A stretch of 64,000 bases of DNA, from assembly GCF_000282455.1 (NCBI RefSeq), contig NZ_AKJG01000041.1, positions 62,001 to 126,000 on the forward strand. Direction: 5' to 3'. This DNA comes from Pseudomonas sp. GM74. GTDB taxonomy: Bacteria > Pseudomonadota > Gammaproteobacteria > Pseudomonadales > Pseudomonadaceae. A program made the translations under genes and the position numbers. The notes beneath the pieces are model-generated. The model had not been told where the DNA came from and searched no databases. It worked only from the letters and a program-made list of their open reading frames with translations. Shown in pieces: positions 20,874 through 30,681 of the stretch (position 1 is the stretch's first letter; every line of letters begins with the position of its first letter).

Positions 20874-20967
20874 CCTGTGGGAGCGAGCTTGCTCGCGATA
20901 GCGGAGTGTCAGTCAGCGCATATGCCAAACCTGCCACCGTCATCGCAAGCAAGCTCACTCCCACAGG
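20874..20967. repeat. REP pair, variant core
   Basis: CCTGTGGGAGCGAGCTTGCT at 20874 and an imperfect complement ending CTCACTCCCACAGG at 20967. The core is GAGCGAGC instead of GAGCGGGC, and the arms carry mismatches, so this copy is more diverged than the others. It lies between phaC1 and phaZ. Confidence 0.8.
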
Positions 20968-20985
20968 GAAGTCGAGGTGTGTCAG

Positions 20986-22665
20986 TTACCGCTCGTGTAC
21001 GTAAGTGCCCGGTGCGGCTTCTCCCGCTGGATAGGCCTTGTTGCCCAGTTTCAGCGGAGCTTTTTTCAGGTTGCCCGAACGCTGTGCCTGCCACGCCTGC
21101 CAGTGCAGCCACCAGGAGTCGGCGTGCTTGGTTGACTCTTCCTGCCAGTCATCGGCATTGGCGGGCATCTCGGTGCTTGTCATGTAGCGCGATTTTGGAT
21201 TGCCCGGCGGGTTCAGAATGCTCTGGATGTGCCCGCTGCTGGACAGTACGAATTCAACATTGCCGCCGAACAGTTGCGCCGACTTGTAGCAGGAACGCCA
21301 CGGGGTAATGTGGTCGCTGGTGCCGGCCAGAGAGAAGATGTCGGCGGTGACCTTCTTCAGATCGATCGGCGTACCGCACACTTCCAGTGCATCGGCACGG
21401 GTCAACGGGTTACTTTTGAACATCTCGATCAGGTCGCCATGGAACGCGGCAGGCAACCGGGTGGTGTCGTTGTTCCAGAACAGAATGTCGAATACCGGCG
21501 GCTCGTTGCCCAGCAGGTAGTTGTTGACCCAGTAGTTCCAGATCAGGTCGTTGGGACGCATCCAGGCGAAAACCTTGGCCATGTCGCGGCCTTCCAGCAC
21601 ACCGGCCTGGTACGACTGGCGCTTGGCGGCTTCAAGGGTTTGTTCATCGACGAACAGGGCCACGTCGCTGTCCAGGGTGGTATCGAGCACGCTGACCAGC
21701 AGGGTCAGGGCGTTGACTTTGTTCTCGCCGATTGCCGCGTAATGGCCCAGCAGCGCGGTACAGGTGATGCCGCCGGAGCAGGCACCGAGCATGTTCACGT
21801 CTTTGCTGCCGGTGATGGCGGTGACCACATCAACCGCTTCCTTGAGCGCTTCGATGTAGGTCGACAGGCCCCACTCGCGCTGCTCCTTGGTCGGGTTGCG
21901 CCAACTGACGATGAAGGTCTGCACATTGTTGCGCAGGCAGAACCGCGCCAGACTCTTTTCCGGGCTCAGGTCGAACACGTAGAACTTGTTGATCTGCGGC
22001 GGTACCACCAGCAGTGGGCGCTCATGCACCTGCTCGGTGATCGGCTTGTACTGGATCAGTTCCAGCACGTCGTTGCGAAAGACCACCGCGCCCTCGGTCA
22101 CGCCAAGGGTCTTGCCGACCTCGAATGCGCCCATGTTGACCTGGCTCGGCATGCCGCCGTTATGCACCAGGTCCTTGGCCAGATGCGAGAGGCCATCGAG
22201 CAGGCTCTTGCCACCGGTTTCGAAGAAGCGCTTGACCGCCGCCGGGTTGGCCGCCGTGTTGGTCGGGGCGAAGGCCTCGGTCATGAGGTTGATCACGAAG
22301 TGCCCGCGGCTGACGTCCTTGGCCGGCAGGTTACTGTCGTCGATCCAGTCGTGGAGCTCCTTGCGCCACGCCAGGTAGGTTTGCAGATAACGTTTGTAGA
22401 GCGGGTTCTGGCTCCAGGCCGGATCCGCGAAGCGACGGTCATCGCTGGTCGGTAGCAGCTCGGATTTGCCAAGCAGCACGTTCTTGAGTTCAAGGCCGAA
22501 ATGAGCGACATGTTTGGCGCTGTGAATCGGTTGTTTGATGGCCTGCCTGAGCACCATTCGAGCAGAAGCCAGTAGATCCTTTCCACGCAGTCCAACGACA
22601 GGATTCAGCCCCAAGGTGTTTTCCGAGGCTTGACTCTTCAAGTCATCGTTATTCTTGTTACTCAT
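20986..22665 (-). CDS. phaC1: class II (mcl) PHA synthase 1
   Basis: This is the main mcl-PHA synthase, 559 residues, with nucleophile Cys296 in GACSGG, Asp451 in SDHITPW and His479 in SSGH. The N-terminal region (residues 1-200) is the extended alpha/beta segment typical of class II enzymes. It is the first pha gene of the minus-strand run. The 259 bp upstream, to the DUF971 gene, should hold its promoter and carry a CTGCAT/ATGCAG inverted repeat. Confidence 0.96.
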   Translation of the reverse strand: MSNKNNDDLKSQASENTLGLNPVVGLRGKDLLASARMVLRQAIKQPIHSAKHVAHFGLELKNVLLGKSELLPTSDDRRFADPAWSQNPLYKRYLQTYLAWRKELHDWIDDSNLPAKDVSRGHFVINLMTEAFAPTNTAANPAAVKRFFETGGKSLLDGLSHLAKDLVHNGGMPSQVNMGAFEVGKTLGVTEGAVVFRNDVLELIQYKPITEQVHERPLLVVPPQINKFYVFDLSPEKSLARFCLRNNVQTFIVSWRNPTKEQREWGLSTYIEALKEAVDVVTAITGSKDVNMLGACSGGITCTALLGHYAAIGENKVNALTLLVSVLDTTLDSDVALFVDEQTLEAAKRQSYQAGVLEGRDMAKVFAWMRPNDLIWNYWVNNYLLGNEPPVFDILFWNNDTTRLPAAFHGDLIEMFKSNPLTRADALEVCGTPIDLKKVTADIFSLAGTSDHITPWRSCYKSAQLFGGNVEFVLSSSGHIQSILNPPGNPKSRYMTSTEMPANADDWQEESTKHADSWWLHWQAWQAQRSGNLKKAPLKLGNKAYPAGEAAPGTYVHER

Positions 22666-22924
22666 CTACGACGCTCCATTGTCCTGAGACGAGTACCGGG
22701 TCCTGCTGTGCAGTTACACAGCCAATGCCAGGTACTACTGCTCGGGGTGACCGTTAATACTGCATCGCTGCTTTTTTAATGCAGAGAGCACTGCAGGGAA
22801 CTTGCCAGTTCCATTGGTTACCCGAGTTTAATTTTTTTCGCAAGCAGGCCAATCGGCGGCCCTGAAGCGGAGCATTCAAACAGATGAAATTAGAAAATGC
22901 CCTCTAAAGAGCGAGAGGCTCGGA

Positions 22925-23296
22925 TTAGAGCATCAGCTTGACGACGGATTCGTTCGGATCGCGGGTTTTTCCGGCGGCTTTGAGCTCGGCCAGATAATCT
23001 TCCCAGAGTGCGTCATAACGTCGCCCCAGCTCGTACAGATATTCCCAGGTGAACAAGCCGCTGTCGTGGCCGTCGTCGAAGGTCAGTTTCAGTGCGTACT
23101 GACCGGCCGGCTCTATCTTGGTCAGTCCTACGTTGATCTTGCCAAATTGCAGGATGGGTTTGCCGTGGCCCTGGACCTCGGCGGAAGGAGAGTGCACGCG
23201 CAGGAACTCGGCGGGCAGGGTGTATTCCTCGCCGGACGCGTATTTGAGCGTCAGGGTTTTCGAGGTTTTGTGCAGCTTGATGTCGGTGGGAAGCAT
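22925..23296 (-). CDS. DUF971 / gamma-butyrobetaine hydroxylase-like N-terminal domain protein
   Basis: The 123-residue protein has the features of the DUF971 (GBBH-like_N) family: TLTLKYASGEEYTLPAEFLRVHSPSAEVQGHG near the start, and later TFDDGHDSGLFTWEYLYELG. The DDGHDSG...W pattern is the conserved core. In eukaryotic hydroxylases a related domain binds zinc; stand-alone bacterial versions have no settled role. It lies 83 bp downstream of hslU on the same strand and may be read from the hslVU promoter. Confidence 0.85.
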   Translation of the reverse strand: MLPTDIKLHKTSKTLTLKYASGEEYTLPAEFLRVHSPSAEVQGHGKPILQFGKINVGLTKIEPAGQYALKLTFDDGHDSGLFTWEYLYELGRRYDALWEDYLAELKAAGKTRDPNESVVKLML

Positions 23297-23320
23297 AGGA
23301 AGAGCCTTGGGCGGAAAGCT

Positions 23321-23377
23321 ACAAGCTGCAAGCTTAACTCAGCTTGCAGCTTGCAGCTTGCAGCTTGCAGCTTGCTG
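23321..23377. repeat. short tandem 7-mer repeat (CTTGCAG) with inverted partner
   Basis: Between hslU and the DUF971 gene, about five head-to-tail copies of the 7-mer AGCTTGC run from about 23341 to 23376. They are preceded by the partial complement CAAGCTGCAAGCTT at 23322-23335, so the unit can fold as a hairpin. Confidence 0.85.
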
Positions 23378-23379
23378 CT

Positions 23380-24717
23380 CTACAGAATGTAGCGGGACAG
23401 ATCTTCGTTCTGCGCCAATTCGCCCAGATGGCTGTTGACGTAGTCGGCGTCGATCTGGATCACCTTGCCGTCATGGACGCTGGCCAGGTCGCCGGCGCTG
23501 AACGACACCTCTTCGAGCAGGCGCTCGAGCAGGGTGTGCAGGCGACGGGCACCGATGTTTTCGGTTTTTTCGTTGACCTGCCAGGCGATCTCCGCGATGC
23601 GCTTGATGCCGCTCGGCTGGAACTCGATTCCCAGGCCTTCGGTTTTCAGCAGTGCGCAGTATTGCTCGGTGAGCGAGGCGTGAGGCTCGCTGAGGATGCG
23701 TTCGAAATCCTCAGGGCTCAGGGCCTTGAGTTCGACGCGGATCGGCAGACGGCCTTGCAGCTCGGGCACCAGGTCGCTCGGCTTGCTCAGGTGGAACGCA
23801 CCCGAAGCAATGAACAGGATGTGGTCGGTCTTGACCATGCCCAGCTTGGTGTTGACGGTGCAGCCTTCGATCAGCGGCAGCAGGTCGCGCTGCACGCCTT
23901 CGCGGGACACATCGACGCCACCGGAATTGCCACGCTTGGCCACCTTGTCGATTTCGTCGATGAACACGATGCCGTGCTGCTCGACCGCTTCCAGGGCCTT
24001 GGCCTTCAACTCTTCGTCGTTGACCAGGCGGCTGGCTTCTTCGTCGCGTACCAGCTTGAGCGCTTCCTTGACCTTGAGCTTGCGGGCTTTCTTCTTGCCC
24101 TTGCCCATGTTGGCAAACAGGCTTTGCAGCTGGTTGGTCATTTCTTCCATGCCAGGTGGCGCGGAGATGTCGACGCCGGCCATTTCGGCGACTTCGATTT
24201 CGATCTCCTTGTCATCCAGCTGACCTTCGCGCAGGCGCTTGCGGAACAGTTGGCGGGTATTGGAATCGGCAGTCGGGGCGTCGTCGTTGCTGAAGCCCAT
24301 GCGCGCCGGTGGCAGCAGGGCGTCGAGGATGCGCTCTTCGGCGGCGTCTTCGGCACGGTGGCGAACCTTGACGATTTCCTGTTCGCGCAGCAGCTTGATC
24401 GCGGCATCGGCCAGGTCACGAATGATCGATTCGACGTCGCGGCCGACATAGCCGACTTCGGTGAACTTGGTCGCTTCGACCTTGATGAACGGCGCATTGG
24501 CCAGTTTTGCCAGGCGACGGGCGATCTCGGTTTTACCGACACCGGTCGGACCGATCATCAGGATGTTCTTTGGCGTTACTTCAACGCGCAGCTCTTCCGG
24601 CAGCTGCATGCGGCGCCAGCGATTGCGCAGGGCAATGGCGACAGCGCGCTTGGCATCGTCCTGGCCGATGATGTGGCGGTTGAGTTCGTGGACGATTTCA
24701 CGGGGAGTCATGGACAT
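23380..24717 (-). CDS. hslU: ATP-dependent protease ATPase subunit HslU
   Basis: HslU is the AAA+ unfoldase ring of the HslUV (ClpYQ) protease. The 445-residue protein begins [19 protein letters not shown] and has Walker [16 protein letters not shown], the pore-loop GYVGRD, an inserted I-domain (about residues 110-240), Walker [11 protein letters not shown] and the C-terminal YIL that docks into HslV. It lies 54 bp after hslV under the same heat-shock promoter. Confidence 0.98.
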   Translation of the reverse strand: MSMTPREIVHELNRHIIGQDDAKRAVAIALRNRWRRMQLPEELRVEVTPKNILMIGPTGVGKTEIARRLAKLANAPFIKVEATKFTEVGYVGRDVESIIRDLADAAIKLLREQEIVKVRHRAEDAAEERILDALLPPARMGFSNDDAPTADSNTRQLFRKRLREGQLDDKEIEIEVAEMAGVDISAPPGMEEMTNQLQSLFANMGKGKKKARKLKVKEALKLVRDEEASRLVNDEELKAKALEAVEQHGIVFIDEIDKVAKRGNSGGVDVSREGVQRDLLPLIEGCTVNTKLGMVKTDHILFIASGAFHLSKPSDLVPELQGRLPIRVELKALSPEDFERILSEPHASLTEQYCALLKTEGLGIEFQPSGIKRIAEIAWQVNEKTENIGARRLHTLLERLLEEVSFSAGDLASVHDGKVIQIDADYVNSHLGELAQNEDLSRYIL

Positions 24718-24771
24718 AGTATTTAAAGGACCTCAAGCAAGAATGAGCCGTGGCACGGGGCCGAAACAGGC

Positions 24772-25302
24772 TTACTCGGCGCAGTCCTGCTCCTCAATGG
24801 TCTGGGTGTGGTTGGTGAATACACAGATGTCGCCGGCGATACCGAGGGCGGTTTCGACGATCTCACGGGCCGACAGATCAGTCTTTTTCAGCAGTGCGCT
24901 GGCCGCGGCCTGGGCGTAGGCGCCACCGGAGCCCATGGCGATCAGGCCGTCTTCGGGTTCAACCACATCGCCGTTGCCGGTGATGATCAGGGAGGCGTCT
25001 TTGTTGGCGACCGCGAGCATGGCTTCAAGGCGGCTCAGGGAGCGGTCGGTGCGCCATTCTTTGGCGAGTTCGACAGCGGCGCGCACCAGGTGGCCCTGGT
25101 GTTTTTCAAGCTGGCCTTCGAAACGTTCGAAGAGAGTAAAGGCGTCGGCGGTGGCACCGGCAAAGCCGGCAATGACCTGGCCGTGGTACAGGCGGCGAAC
25201 TTTTTTCGCGTTGCCTTTCATCACGGTATTACCAAGGGAAACCTGGCCGTCGCCGCCCATGACGACTTTGCCGTGGCGGCGAACTGAAACGATGGTGGTC
25301 AA
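24772..25302 (-). CDS. hslV: ATP-dependent protease peptidase subunit HslV
   Basis: HslV is the proteasome-like peptidase of HslUV. The mature N-terminal Thr (TTIVSVRR after the initiator) is the nucleophile, so the start must be the codon just before it; here that is a TTG at 25302, with GGAG some 9 bp upstream. This gives 176 residues, the usual size. [10 protein letters not shown] is also characteristic. An in-frame ATG at 25350 would bury the nucleophile inside the chain and overlaps the predicted promoter, so I reject it. A sigma-32 promoter lies about 50 bp upstream. Confidence 0.96.
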   Translation of the reverse strand: MTTIVSVRRHGKVVMGGDGQVSLGNTVMKGNAKKVRRLYHGQVIAGFAGATADAFTLFERFEGQLEKHQGHLVRAAVELAKEWRTDRSLSRLEAMLAVANKDASLIITGNGDVVEPEDGLIAMGSGGAYAQAAASALLKKTDLSAREIVETALGIAGDICVFTNHTQTIEEQDCAE

Positions 25303-25348
25303 GGGAAGAGTCTCCACGCAGCGGGGCGAAAATGCCTTATGCCCATTC

Positions 25349-25376
25349 ATATGGGGGTGGTGGAGTGGATTTCAAC
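25349..25376 (-). promoter_or_regulatory. sigma-32 (RpoH) heat-shock promoter of hslVU
   Basis: Read on the minus strand, GTTGAAA (25376-25370) is followed after 13 bp by CCCCATAT (25356-25349). This matches the RpoH consensus CTTGAAA / CCCCATNT almost perfectly. The start site would fall near 25342, leaving a leader of about 40 nt before the TTG of hslV. Confidence 0.85.
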
Positions 25377-25438
25377 TGTAAGGCGCGGCGGGGGACGAGC
25401 GGTGTGAGTCAGGTGGGGTATGCGGTGTTCATCAAGAC

Positions 25439-25510
25439 GCCATCGCGGGCAAGCCCGCTCCCACAGGGGTAGCGCAAATCCTGTGGGAGCGGGCTTGCTC
25501 CGGGCGGCGT
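25439..25510. repeat. REP pair (BIME), short spacer
   Basis: CGCGGGCAAGCCCGCTCCCA on the left and TGTGGGAGCGGGCTTGCTCC on the right are inverted, with only about 15 bp between them. They lie downstream of the SPOR gene and upstream of the hslV promoter. Confidence 0.85.
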
Positions 25511-25547
25511 TCCGACGATGAACGTTGACGCGGCAGTTCTGACGGAA

Positions 25548-26261
25548 TCAGCGGCTCTGGCGTTGTTGTAACAACAGATTGCTGAAACCGGCGCCGGCCA
25601 ATTGTTTCTGCGCGGTGGTCAGTTGTTCGCGGTTGCTGAACGGTCCGACCAGCACCCGATACCAGGTTTCGTCCTTCACCGTGCCGGACTCAACCGCCAC
25701 GGCCTGGCCCAGCAGAATGATCTGCGCCCGAACCTTGTCCGCATCGGTCTCCTTGCGGAACGAGCCAGCCTGCAGGAAAAACTTCGTCACCGGCGCAGCC
25801 TTGACCGGTGGCGCAGGAGGCGGAGTAATCCCGGCCAAAGCAGCCTGGGCGCGAGCCGTGTCGATCTTCGCCGCTTCGGCCGGGGTGACCGGCGTGGTCG
25901 GGATGGCCGGCACTTGTGGCGTCGGCAGGGTTTTTTCCGGCACGGCATCCGGCGGCACTATGACTTCCGATTCCGGCAGCAAGGTGTAGAAGTCGTACTT
26001 CGGCTTCACCGGTTGCGTCGGGCTCGGCGGGGTCTTGTTGGCCTCGGCGATCTTGCTGGCTTTCTGTTGTTGCTGTTGCTCGACTTTCTCACGCTTGACC
26101 GTGTCGCTGCCCTTGCCCGGTTCCAGCTTCATCAGGAATACGATGAAGGCGCCGACCGTCAGGCCGATGGCCATCCACAGCCAGCCCGGGATCGGTTGCT
26201 TTGCAGGAGCTTGGTAACGGCTGGCGCCACGCTTGGGTGCAGGTTTTTTCTTGGCGGCCAA
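25548..26261 (-). CDS. SPOR-domain inner-membrane protein (FtsN-like)
   Basis: The 237-residue protein has a short basic cytoplasmic start (KKKPAPKRGASRY), one membrane helix (WLWMAIGLTVGAFIVFLM), a Lys/Gln then Pro/Thr-rich periplasmic linker, and a C-terminal SPOR domain (about 160-235; FFLQAGSFRKETDADKVRAQ to VGPFSNREQLTTAQ). SPOR domains bind denuded peptidoglycan at the division septum. This architecture matches FtsN in layout, and the gene follows argS by 1 bp, as in other pseudomonads. A role in cell division is likely but not shown. Confidence 0.85.
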   Translation of the reverse strand: MAAKKKPAPKRGASRYQAPAKQPIPGWLWMAIGLTVGAFIVFLMKLEPGKGSDTVKREKVEQQQQQKASKIAEANKTPPSPTQPVKPKYDFYTLLPESEVIVPPDAVPEKTLPTPQVPAIPTTPVTPAEAAKIDTARAQAALAGITPPPAPPVKAAPVTKFFLQAGSFRKETDADKVRAQIILLGQAVAVESGTVKDETWYRVLVGPFSNREQLTTAQKQLAGAGFSNLLLQQRQSR

Positions 26262-26262
26262 C

Positions 26263-27999
26263 TTACATACGCTCCAGAGTTTCCAGGCCCAAGAGTTCCA
26301 GGCCTTGCTTGAGAGTGCGTCCGGTCAGCGCAGCGAGGCGCAGGCGGCTCTGCATTTGTGCCGGGGTATCGGCGGCGAGGATCGGGCAGTTCTCGTAGAA
26401 GCTGGAGAACAGGCCGGCGACGTCGTACAGGTAAGTACAGAGGATGTGCGGGGTGCCTTTTTCGGACACGTTGTTCAGGATCTCGCCAAACTGCGCGAGC
26501 TTCGCCGCCAGTTCGTGTTCGTGCGCCGCTTCGAGGACGATCTGGCCGTCGACTTCGCTGAAGTCCTTGCCGAGCTTGCGGAACACGCCGGCCACGCGGG
26601 TGTAGGCGTACAGCAGGTACGGCGCGGTGTTGCCTTCGAAGTTGAGCATCAGGTCGAAGTTGAAGCTGTAGTCGCTGGTGCGGTGCTTGGACAGGTCGGC
26701 GTACTTCACCGCGCCGATGCCCACCACCTTGGCGATGTTGCGCAACTCGGCTTCGGCAAGTGTAGGGTTCTTGTCCTTGACCAGGGTGTAGGCGCGCTCC
26801 TGGGCTTCGGTCAGCAGGTCGATCAGCTTCACGGTGCCACCGTCACGGGTCTTGAACGGACGCCCGTCCGCGCCGTTCATGGTGCCGAAGCCCATGTGTT
26901 CCATTTCCATCGGATGGGTCACGAAACCGGCCTTGCGCGCCACGGCGAACACTTGCTGGAAGTGCAGGGCCTGACGCTGGTCGACAAAGTACAGCGCGCG
27001 ATCGGCCTTGAGCTTGCCGCTGCGGTAGCGCACGGCCGCCAGGTCGGTGGTGGCGTAGAGGTAGCCGCCGTCGGCCTTGACGATGATCACCGGCAGCGGG
27101 TCGCCGTCGGCGTTCTTGAACTCGTCGAGGAACACGCACTGGGCGCCGTTGCTCTCGACCAGCATGCCTGCGGCCTTCAAGTCGTTGACCACATTGATCA
27201 GGTCGTCGTTGTAGGCACTTTCGCCCATCACGTCGGCCATGGTCAGTTTGACGTTGAGCAGTTCGTAGATCTTCTGGCAGTGGGACAGCGAGATGTCCTT
27301 GAACTTGGTCCACAGTGCCAGGCAATCGGCGTCGCCGGCCTGCAACTTGACCACCAGGCCACGGGCGCGGTCGGCGAACTCTTCGGATTCGTCGAAGCGT
27401 TGCTTGGCGGCGCGGTAGAAGTTCTCGAGGTCCGACAGCTCGTCGCTGGTGATCGGGTTTTCCTGCAGGTAAGCCATCAGCATGCCGAACTGGGTGCCCC
27501 AGTCGCCGACGTGGTTCTGACGGATCACGGTGTCGCCGAGGAATTCCAGGACACGGGCCACGCCGTCGCCGATGATGGTCGAGCGCAGGTGGCCGACGTG
27601 CATTTCCTTGGCAAGGTTCGGTGCCGACAGGTCGACCACGGTGCGCTGCACCGGGCCGGCCTTGCGTACGCCGATGTGGGCGTCGGCCAGGGCGGCGTCC
27701 AGGCGGGTTGCCAGGGCATCAGTGTTCTGGAAGAAGTTCAGGAAGCCCGGGCCTGCGATTTCGGTCTTGGCGACGTTTTCGTCAGCCGGCAGCGCGGCGA
27801 TGATTTTTTCCGCCAGGTCGCGGGGCTTCATGCCGGCCGGTTTGGCCAGCATCATGGCGATGTTGCTGGCGAAATCGCCGTTCTTCTTGTCGCGGGAGTT
27901 TTCCACCTGGATCGCCGGCGACAGGCCTTCAGGCAACACACCTTCGTTGACGAGTTGGGTGATGGCTTGTTGGATCAGCTGGCGAATGGTGTCTTTCAT
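26263..27999 (-). CDS. argS: arginyl-tRNA synthetase
   Basis: The 578-residue class I synthetase charges tRNA-Arg. It has an N-terminal Add-1 domain, the HIGH motif as HVGH in [14 protein letters not shown], a catalytic core with [10 protein letters not shown], and a C-terminal anticodon-binding (DALR) helical domain ending LGLETLERM. As in most ArgRS, a canonical KMSKS lysine loop is not evident. It is coupled to the SPOR gene downstream. Confidence 0.97.
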   Translation of the reverse strand: MKDTIRQLIQQAITQLVNEGVLPEGLSPAIQVENSRDKKNGDFASNIAMMLAKPAGMKPRDLAEKIIAALPADENVAKTEIAGPGFLNFFQNTDALATRLDAALADAHIGVRKAGPVQRTVVDLSAPNLAKEMHVGHLRSTIIGDGVARVLEFLGDTVIRQNHVGDWGTQFGMLMAYLQENPITSDELSDLENFYRAAKQRFDESEEFADRARGLVVKLQAGDADCLALWTKFKDISLSHCQKIYELLNVKLTMADVMGESAYNDDLINVVNDLKAAGMLVESNGAQCVFLDEFKNADGDPLPVIIVKADGGYLYATTDLAAVRYRSGKLKADRALYFVDQRQALHFQQVFAVARKAGFVTHPMEMEHMGFGTMNGADGRPFKTRDGGTVKLIDLLTEAQERAYTLVKDKNPTLAEAELRNIAKVVGIGAVKYADLSKHRTSDYSFNFDLMLNFEGNTAPYLLYAYTRVAGVFRKLGKDFSEVDGQIVLEAAHEHELAAKLAQFGEILNNVSEKGTPHILCTYLYDVAGLFSSFYENCPILAADTPAQMQSRLRLAALTGRTLKQGLELLGLETLERM

Positions 28000-28130
28000 G
28001 GTCTTCTCTTTCGACCGCAGGCGCGGCGGCGCATCATGCGCTGGTGGAAAAACTGGGCATTATCCGTTGCGAAGACGGGCTTGCCAACCTTAGCAGGCAG
28101 GTTATGGATGTGTGGTGACAATTAGGGCCC

Positions 28131-28228
28131 CTTCGCGAGCAAGCCCGCTCCCACATCGAATCTGCGGTGTTCATATCTTATGTGTCTGACACAAAACTCA
28201 TGTGGGAGCGGGCTTGCTCGCGAAAGCG
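28131..28228. repeat. REP pair (BIME)
   Basis: CTTCGCGAGCAAGCCCGCTC at 28131 and its complement ending at 28228 form inverted arms of about 26 bp. They lie between the argS promoter side and the 3' end of priA. Confidence 0.9.
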
Positions 28229-28237
28229 ATCTCAAAA

Positions 28238-30457
28238 TCAATATAGATCTACGGGATCTACATCCAAAGACCAACGCACCGCCCGCCCGCTCGGCATCTG
28301 CTCCAGCACCAGCAACCAACTGGCCAGCAATCGGTGCAAGGGGGCCCGCGCTGTGGCCTGTACCAACAACTGCGCACGATAACGCCCGGCCCGGCGTTCC
28401 ATCGGTGCCGGGACCGGTCCCAATAACTCGATCCCCGTCAGGTTCTGTTCGGCCAGCAAACGCTCAGCCTCGCTGCAGGCTTCATCGAGGAAGCCTTCGG
28501 CCTGGCCCGGTTTGTGCGCCTCGGCCCGCAACAGTGCCAGGTGCGCAAACGGCGGCAGGCCGGCCGCGCGGCGTTCGCTCAGGGCCTGTTCGGCGAAGGC
28601 GAAATAGCCCTGCTCGGTCAATTGCACCAGCAGTGGGTGGTCGGCCAGGTGCGTCTGGATAATCACCTTGCCCGGCTCTTCGGCGCGACCTGCGCGGCCG
28701 GCGACCTGGACGATCAGCTGAGCCATGCGCTCGCTGGCGCGGAAGTCACCGGAGAACAGGCCGCCGTCGGCATCGAGGATCGACACCAGCGTCACTCGTG
28801 GGAAGTGGTGACCTTTGGCAAGCATCTGTGTGCCGATCAGTATGCACGGCTGGCCTTTTTGAATGGTCGCGAACAATTGGTTCATCGCATCCTTGCGCGA
28901 TGTGCTGTCACGGTCGACCCGCAGCACCGGATAGTCCGGGAACAGAATCGCCAGGCGCTCCTCGGCCCGTTCGGTGCCGGCGCCAACGGGGCGCAGATCG
29001 ACCTTGTTGCACTTCGGGCACTGGCGCGGCACGCGTTCGACGTAGCCGCAATGGTGGCAGCGCAGCTCGCCATAACGCTGATGCACGGTCATTCGCGCGT
29101 CACAGCGCTGGCACTCGGACATCCAGCCACAGTCATGGCACAGCAGGGTCGGGGCGAAGCCGCGGCGGTTGAGGAACACCAGTACCTGCTGCCCGGCGGC
29201 CAGGGTCTGGCCGATGGCCTGTTGCATCGGCCCGGAAATGCCGCTGTCCAGCGGACGGCTTTTGACATCCAGGCGCAGGAAGCGCGGCTGTTTGGCGCCG
29301 CCGGCGCGCTCATTCAGGCGCAGCAGGCCGTAGCGGCCGGTGTAGGCGTTATGCAGGCTTTCCAGCGAAGGGGTGGCGGAGCCGAGGACAATCGGGATGT
29401 TTTCCTGTCGTGCCCTCACCAATGCCAGGTCACGGGCGTGGTAGCGCAAACCTTCTTGCTGTTTATAGGAGCCGTCGTGCTCTTCGTCGATGATGATCAG
29501 GCCGGGGTTTTTCATCGGTGTGAACAGGGCCGAGCGGGTGCCGATGATGATGTCGGCCTCACCGTCCCGGGCGGCCAGCCAGGCCTCGAGGCGTTCGCGG
29601 TCATTGACCGCCGAATGGATCAGCGCGATACGGGCATTGAAACGCTGTTCGAAGCGCGCCAGGGTCTGCGGGCCGAGGTTGATTTCCGGGATCAATACCA
29701 GCGCCTGCTTGCCGGCCTCCAGGGTTTCGCGGATCAACTGCAGATAGACTTCGGTCTTGCCGCTGCCGGTGACGCCGGCCAGCAGGAAGGCGTGATAACT
29801 GTCGAACCCGGCGCGAATCGCCTCATAGGCGGCGCGCTGCTCCGGGTTCAGCGGCAGCTCTGGTTGCGCCAGCCAGTGTTCGTGGCGTGCACCCGGGGCG
29901 TGCCGGCGGATCTCGACTTGCACCAGATCCTTGGCCAGCAGCAAATCCAGGCTGTCTTTGCTCAGCATCAGCTTGCTCAGCAATTGATGGGCGACGCCAT
30001 GGGGATGCTGGGCCAGCGTGGCCAGGGCTTCGCGCTGGCGCGGGGCGCGGGCGATGCGCGGATCGTCGAGGCTGGCCCCCGGCGCGGCGGACCAGAAACG
30101 CTCCTGGCGTGCTTCGGCCAGTTCACCCTGGCGCAGCAAAACCGGCAGCGCCCAGCTCAAGGTGTCGCCGAGGCTGTGCTGGTAATACTGGGAGGTCCAC
30201 AGGCACAGTTTGAACAGCGCCGATGGCAGCGGTGGCGTGGCGTCAAGCAGGGCCAGGGCCGGCTTGAGCTTATCGACCGGCACTTCGCTGGTGTCGGTGA
30301 CTTCCACCAGAATGCCGATCATCTCGCGTCGGCCGAACGGCACCCGCAGGCGCATGCCAGGGTGCAGATGGGCGCGCAGGACGCCGGCCGGAGCGCGGTA
30401 GTCGAACAGGCGGCGCAGCGGCGAAGGCAGGGCGAGGCGCAGAATGGCGTCGGGCAC
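28238..30457 (-). CDS. priA: primosomal protein N' (replication restart helicase)
   Basis: PriA recognises stalled forks and reloads the replisome. The 739-residue superfamily 2 helicase has an N-terminal 3'BD domain, Walker A GVTGSGKTEVYLQ, the DEEH box IIIDEEHDGSYKQ, and the zinc-binding insert with cysteines in CHDCGW, CQRC, CHHCG and CPKC, followed by helicase motifs V-VI (QVAGRAGR). It starts at a GTG (30457), where no strong Shine-Dalgarno is evident. The gene is divergent from rpmE across a REP pair. Confidence 0.97.
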   Translation of the reverse strand: MPDAILRLALPSPLRRLFDYRAPAGVLRAHLHPGMRLRVPFGRREMIGILVEVTDTSEVPVDKLKPALALLDATPPLPSALFKLCLWTSQYYQHSLGDTLSWALPVLLRQGELAEARQERFWSAAPGASLDDPRIARAPRQREALATLAQHPHGVAHQLLSKLMLSKDSLDLLLAKDLVQVEIRRHAPGARHEHWLAQPELPLNPEQRAAYEAIRAGFDSYHAFLLAGVTGSGKTEVYLQLIRETLEAGKQALVLIPEINLGPQTLARFEQRFNARIALIHSAVNDRERLEAWLAARDGEADIIIGTRSALFTPMKNPGLIIIDEEHDGSYKQQEGLRYHARDLALVRARQENIPIVLGSATPSLESLHNAYTGRYGLLRLNERAGGAKQPRFLRLDVKSRPLDSGISGPMQQAIGQTLAAGQQVLVFLNRRGFAPTLLCHDCGWMSECQRCDARMTVHQRYGELRCHHCGYVERVPRQCPKCNKVDLRPVGAGTERAEERLAILFPDYPVLRVDRDSTSRKDAMNQLFATIQKGQPCILIGTQMLAKGHHFPRVTLVSILDADGGLFSGDFRASERMAQLIVQVAGRAGRAEEPGKVIIQTHLADHPLLVQLTEQGYFAFAEQALSERRAAGLPPFAHLALLRAEAHKPGQAEGFLDEACSEAERLLAEQNLTGIELLGPVPAPMERRAGRYRAQLLVQATARAPLHRLLASWLLVLEQMPSGRAVRWSLDVDPVDLY

Positions 30458-30510
30458 GCGGGGGGATCTCGATTAGCAGGCAACAAAAGAAGAGGTGGAC
30501 GCAGATCAAT

Positions 30511-30600
30511 TGTGGGAGCGGGCTTGCTCGCGAAGAAGGAGTGTCAGTCAACGCATTTATTGCCTGACACACCGCTTTCGCGAGCAAGCCCGCTCCCACA
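30511..30600. repeat. REP pair (BIME) with nested stem
   Basis: TGTGGGAGCGGGCTTGCTCG at 30511 and its complement ending at 30600. An inner inverted repeat GTGTCAG (30541) / CTGACAC (ending 30570) extends the cruciform potential. It lies in the divergent priA/rpmE region, upstream of the rpmE promoter. Confidence 0.9.
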
Positions 30601-30653
30601 TGGGAGTGCGCTTGAGGCCGGGAGCCTAGCAGACGACTGGTTTGAGGGACAGC

Positions 30654-30681
30654 TTGCGTGATTGGCATTGTCTGGTAGAAT
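30654..30681 (+). promoter_or_regulatory. candidate sigma-70 promoter of rpmE
   Basis: TTGCGT (30654-30659) is followed after 16 bp by TAGAAT (30676-30681). The start site would be near 30688, giving a leader of about 65 nt that contains a small CAACA-ATAG-TGTTG hairpin (30707-30720). Confidence 0.6.

Noticed and set aside
22800..22870. Sigma-54 promoter upstream of phaC1 (TGGCCTGCTTGC on the minus strand)
   Set aside because: The GG and GC doublets are 7 bp apart rather than the required 10.
25303..25350. Upstream ATG for hslV at 25350
   Set aside because: It would bury the catalytic threonine 17 residues inside the protein and overlaps the -10 of the sigma-32 promoter.
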